From NCBI GenBank assembly GCA_020050695.1, contig JAGVKI010000064.1:1-8534 (forward strand): DNA of 8,534 nt, read 5' to 3'. Of this stretch, positions 7,090 through 8,534 are shown in pieces. The translations under genes and the position numbers were made by a program. The notes under the pieces are model-generated. The model did not search any database. It was not told the origin of the DNA and worked only from the letters and a program-made list of their open reading frames with translations. Origin of the DNA: Alphaproteobacteria bacterium. GTDB taxonomy: Bacteria > Pseudomonadota > Alphaproteobacteria > Rickettsiales > SXRF01. Numbering within the stretch: position 1 is the stretch's first letter; every line of letters starts with the position of its first letter.

Positions 7090-8534
7090 GTTCAGCACAG
7101 CTTAATAACACTCCTGGCGAAAAAATCGACCCGATGGCAGTCCCTGTTACGGTTGCTTACGGCGACGGTATCGGCCCTGAAATCATGGAAGCCACCCTGC
7201 GCATACTGCGTGAAGCTGGCGCGAAGCTTGCCATTGAAAGCATCGAAGTGGGCGAACGCGTCTACAATATGGGCGCCTCCAGCGGCATCCTGCCTTCTTC
7301 ATGGGAATCGCTGCGCCGCACCAAGGTGCTGCTCAAAGCCCCCATCACCACGCCGCAGGGCAAAGGCTATAAAAGCCTGAACGTCACCATGCGCAAAACC
7401 CTTGGCCTGTACGCAAATATCCGCCCTACGCAAAGCTATCACCCGTTTGTGAAAACCAACCATACCAAAATGGATATGGTGATCGTGCGCGAAAACGAGG
7501 AAGATATTTATTCAGGCATCGAATACCGCCAGACCGACGATATGGCGACCTGCATTAAGCTGATCACCCGCACGGGCAGCGAACGCATCGTCCGTTATGC
7601 ATTTGAATATGCCGTTGCCAATGGTCGCAAAAAAGTGACCTGCATGAGCAAGGACAACATCATGAAAATGGCTGACGGCCTTTTTCACCGCACGTTTGAT
7701 GAGATCGCAAAGGAATATCCTTCCATTCAGACGGACCATTACATTATCGACATTGGTGCAGCGCGTATTGCATCCAAGCCTGAAATTTTTGACGTGATTG
7801 TGACTGAAAATCTTTATGGCGATATTATTTCGGACATCGCTGCGGAAGTTTCCGGCTCGGTCGGTCTTGCTGGCTCATCCAACATTGGTGCAGACTTTGC
7901 CATGTTCGAGGCAATCCATGGTTCGGCGCCCGATATTTCCGGCAAGAACATAGCCAACCCGTCAGGCATCCTGCAATCCGCTGTGATGATGCTGATCCAT
8001 ATCGGCCAGTGCGAAGTAGCCTCAAAGGTGCAGAACGCCTGGTTTAAAACCTTAGAAGACGGTATCCACACCGGCGACATTTACCAGCAGGGCGTCAGCA
8101 AGGAAAAGGTCGGCACCAAAGAATTTGCCGATGCGGTTATTGCCCGTCTCGGCCAGATGCCTTCAAGCTTCACCCCGGTTGATTTCAAAGCAAAGAAATC
8201 CGGCGGCGAGTCAAAAATGCGCGACATCACACCTGCTAAAAAGGAACTGGTCGGCGTCGACGTATATGTGCATGTCAAAACCGATATTGAGACATTAAGC
8301 GCTAAGATGAAGGAACTGGCAGGCGATTTCGAACTGAAAACCATTTCCAGCAAAGGCCTTAAAATCTGGCCGGAAGGCATTGGCTTTACCAATACCGACC
8401 AGGTCAATTGCCGCTTTATGGGTAAGTCTGGCGCAACCCACGCAGCTATCAGCCAGTTGCTTGCCCGTGTTGGCGAAGCAGGCATTGATTTTGTCAAAAC
8501 TGAAAACCTCTATAACTTTGATGGCCAAGCGGGC
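7086..8534 (+). CDS. icd: Isocitrate dehydrogenase, Rickettsia/Thermus type with C-terminal extension (3' end outside window)
   Basis: The frame is open to the last base (483 codons seen). The enzyme oxidatively decarboxylates isocitrate to 2-oxoglutarate in the TCA cycle. Conserved residues follow E. coli Icd with an offset of 16: Ser97 and Asn99 (SLNVTMR), Arg103, Arg113, and Arg137 (VREN). The family signature [13 protein letters not shown]...[12 protein letters not shown] holds the metal-binding Asp residues. The cofactor loop reads [15 protein letters not shown], with Asp283, Ile284 and Ala290 where E. coli NADP-Icd has Lys344, Tyr345 and Val351; this suggests NAD+ use. An extra domain (about 350-483, [28 protein letters not shown]) matches the extension of rickettsial and Thermus enzymes. 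From memory of rickettsial Icd, only about 7-8 residues are missing. The ATG overlaps the alaS stop by ATGA; an alternative start is Met17 (7134), just before the conserved [12 protein letters not shown]. Confidence 0.95.
   Translation, partial: MSSAQLNNTPGEKIDPMAVPVTVAYGDGIGPEIMEATLRILREAGAKLAIESIEVGERVYNMGASSGILPSSWESLRRTKVLLKAPITTPQGKGYKSLNVTMRKTLGLYANIRPTQSYHPFVKTNHTKMDMVIVRENEEDIYSGIEYRQTDDMATCIKLITRTGSERIVRYAFEYAVANGRKKVTCMSKDNIMKMADGLFHRTFDEIAKEYPSIQTDHYIIDIGAARIASKPEIFDVIVTENLYGDIISDIAAEVSGSVGLAGSSNIGADFAMFEAIHGSAPDISGKNIANPSGILQSAVMMLIHIGQCEVASKVQNAWFKTLEDGIHTGDIYQQGVSKEKVGTKEFADAVIARLGQMPSSFTPVDFKAKKSGGESKMRDITPAKKELVGVDVYVHVKTDIETLSAKMKELAGDFELKTISSKGLKIWPEGIGFTNTDQVNCRFMGKSGATHAAISQLLARVGEAGIDFVKTENLYNFDGQAG

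Noticed and set aside
7153..7380. A 75-residue plus-strand frame at the start of icd.
   Set aside because: It is the shifted frame of the conserved Icd N-terminal domain, rich in Ser, Ala, Lys and Cys from wobble positions; no sign of an independent gene.

Overview
The window looks like a chromosomal segment of an alphaproteobacterium with moderate GC. This rests on a CckA-type hybrid kinase (H-box HDFNNLL, 'TDVIMPGMNGP' receiver), an alphaproteobacterial-style RecA, and an isocitrate dehydrogenase with the extra C-terminal domain known from Rickettsia and Thermus. The rickettsia-like Icd, moderate GC and AT-rich intergenic DNA suggest a lineage near Rickettsiales, Holosporales or Micavibrio-like bacteria rather than a high-GC Rhizobiales or Caulobacterales genome. 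That placement is inference. No mobile element, CRISPR array, tRNA or rRNA was seen.

Layout. (1) 1-1224 (+): 3' part of cckA, cut by the window start. (2) 1224-1877 (+): a seven-helix-type alkaline ceramidase-like membrane protein that overlaps cckA by one base and carries the full set of CREST/ACER metal-site residues. (3) 1955-2983 (+): recA after a short AT-rich gap. (4) 3003-3449 (+): unrecognised 148-residue polar protein. (5) 3453-3758 (+): YciI-like small protein, tightly coupled to the previous gene. (6) 3765-3800: a hairpin that can serve as a terminator in both directions. (7) 3824-4144 (-): small secreted, charged helical protein. (8) 4145-4320: AT-rich divergent intergenic region. 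(9) 4321-7089 (+): alaS. (10) 7086 to the window end (+): icd, overlapping alaS by ATGA and missing only a few C-terminal codons.

The genes combine cell-cycle signalling (CckA), DNA repair (RecA), translation (AlaS) and the TCA cycle (Icd). From memory, recA next to alaS is a common alphaproteobacterial arrangement. Most of the window is therefore housekeeping. The less ordinary parts are the ceramidase homologue behind cckA, the two small genes behind recA, the small secreted protein set against them, the unusual AlaS linker, and an Icd whose cofactor pocket reads as NAD+ type. I did not find convincing evidence of a wholly new multi-gene system.
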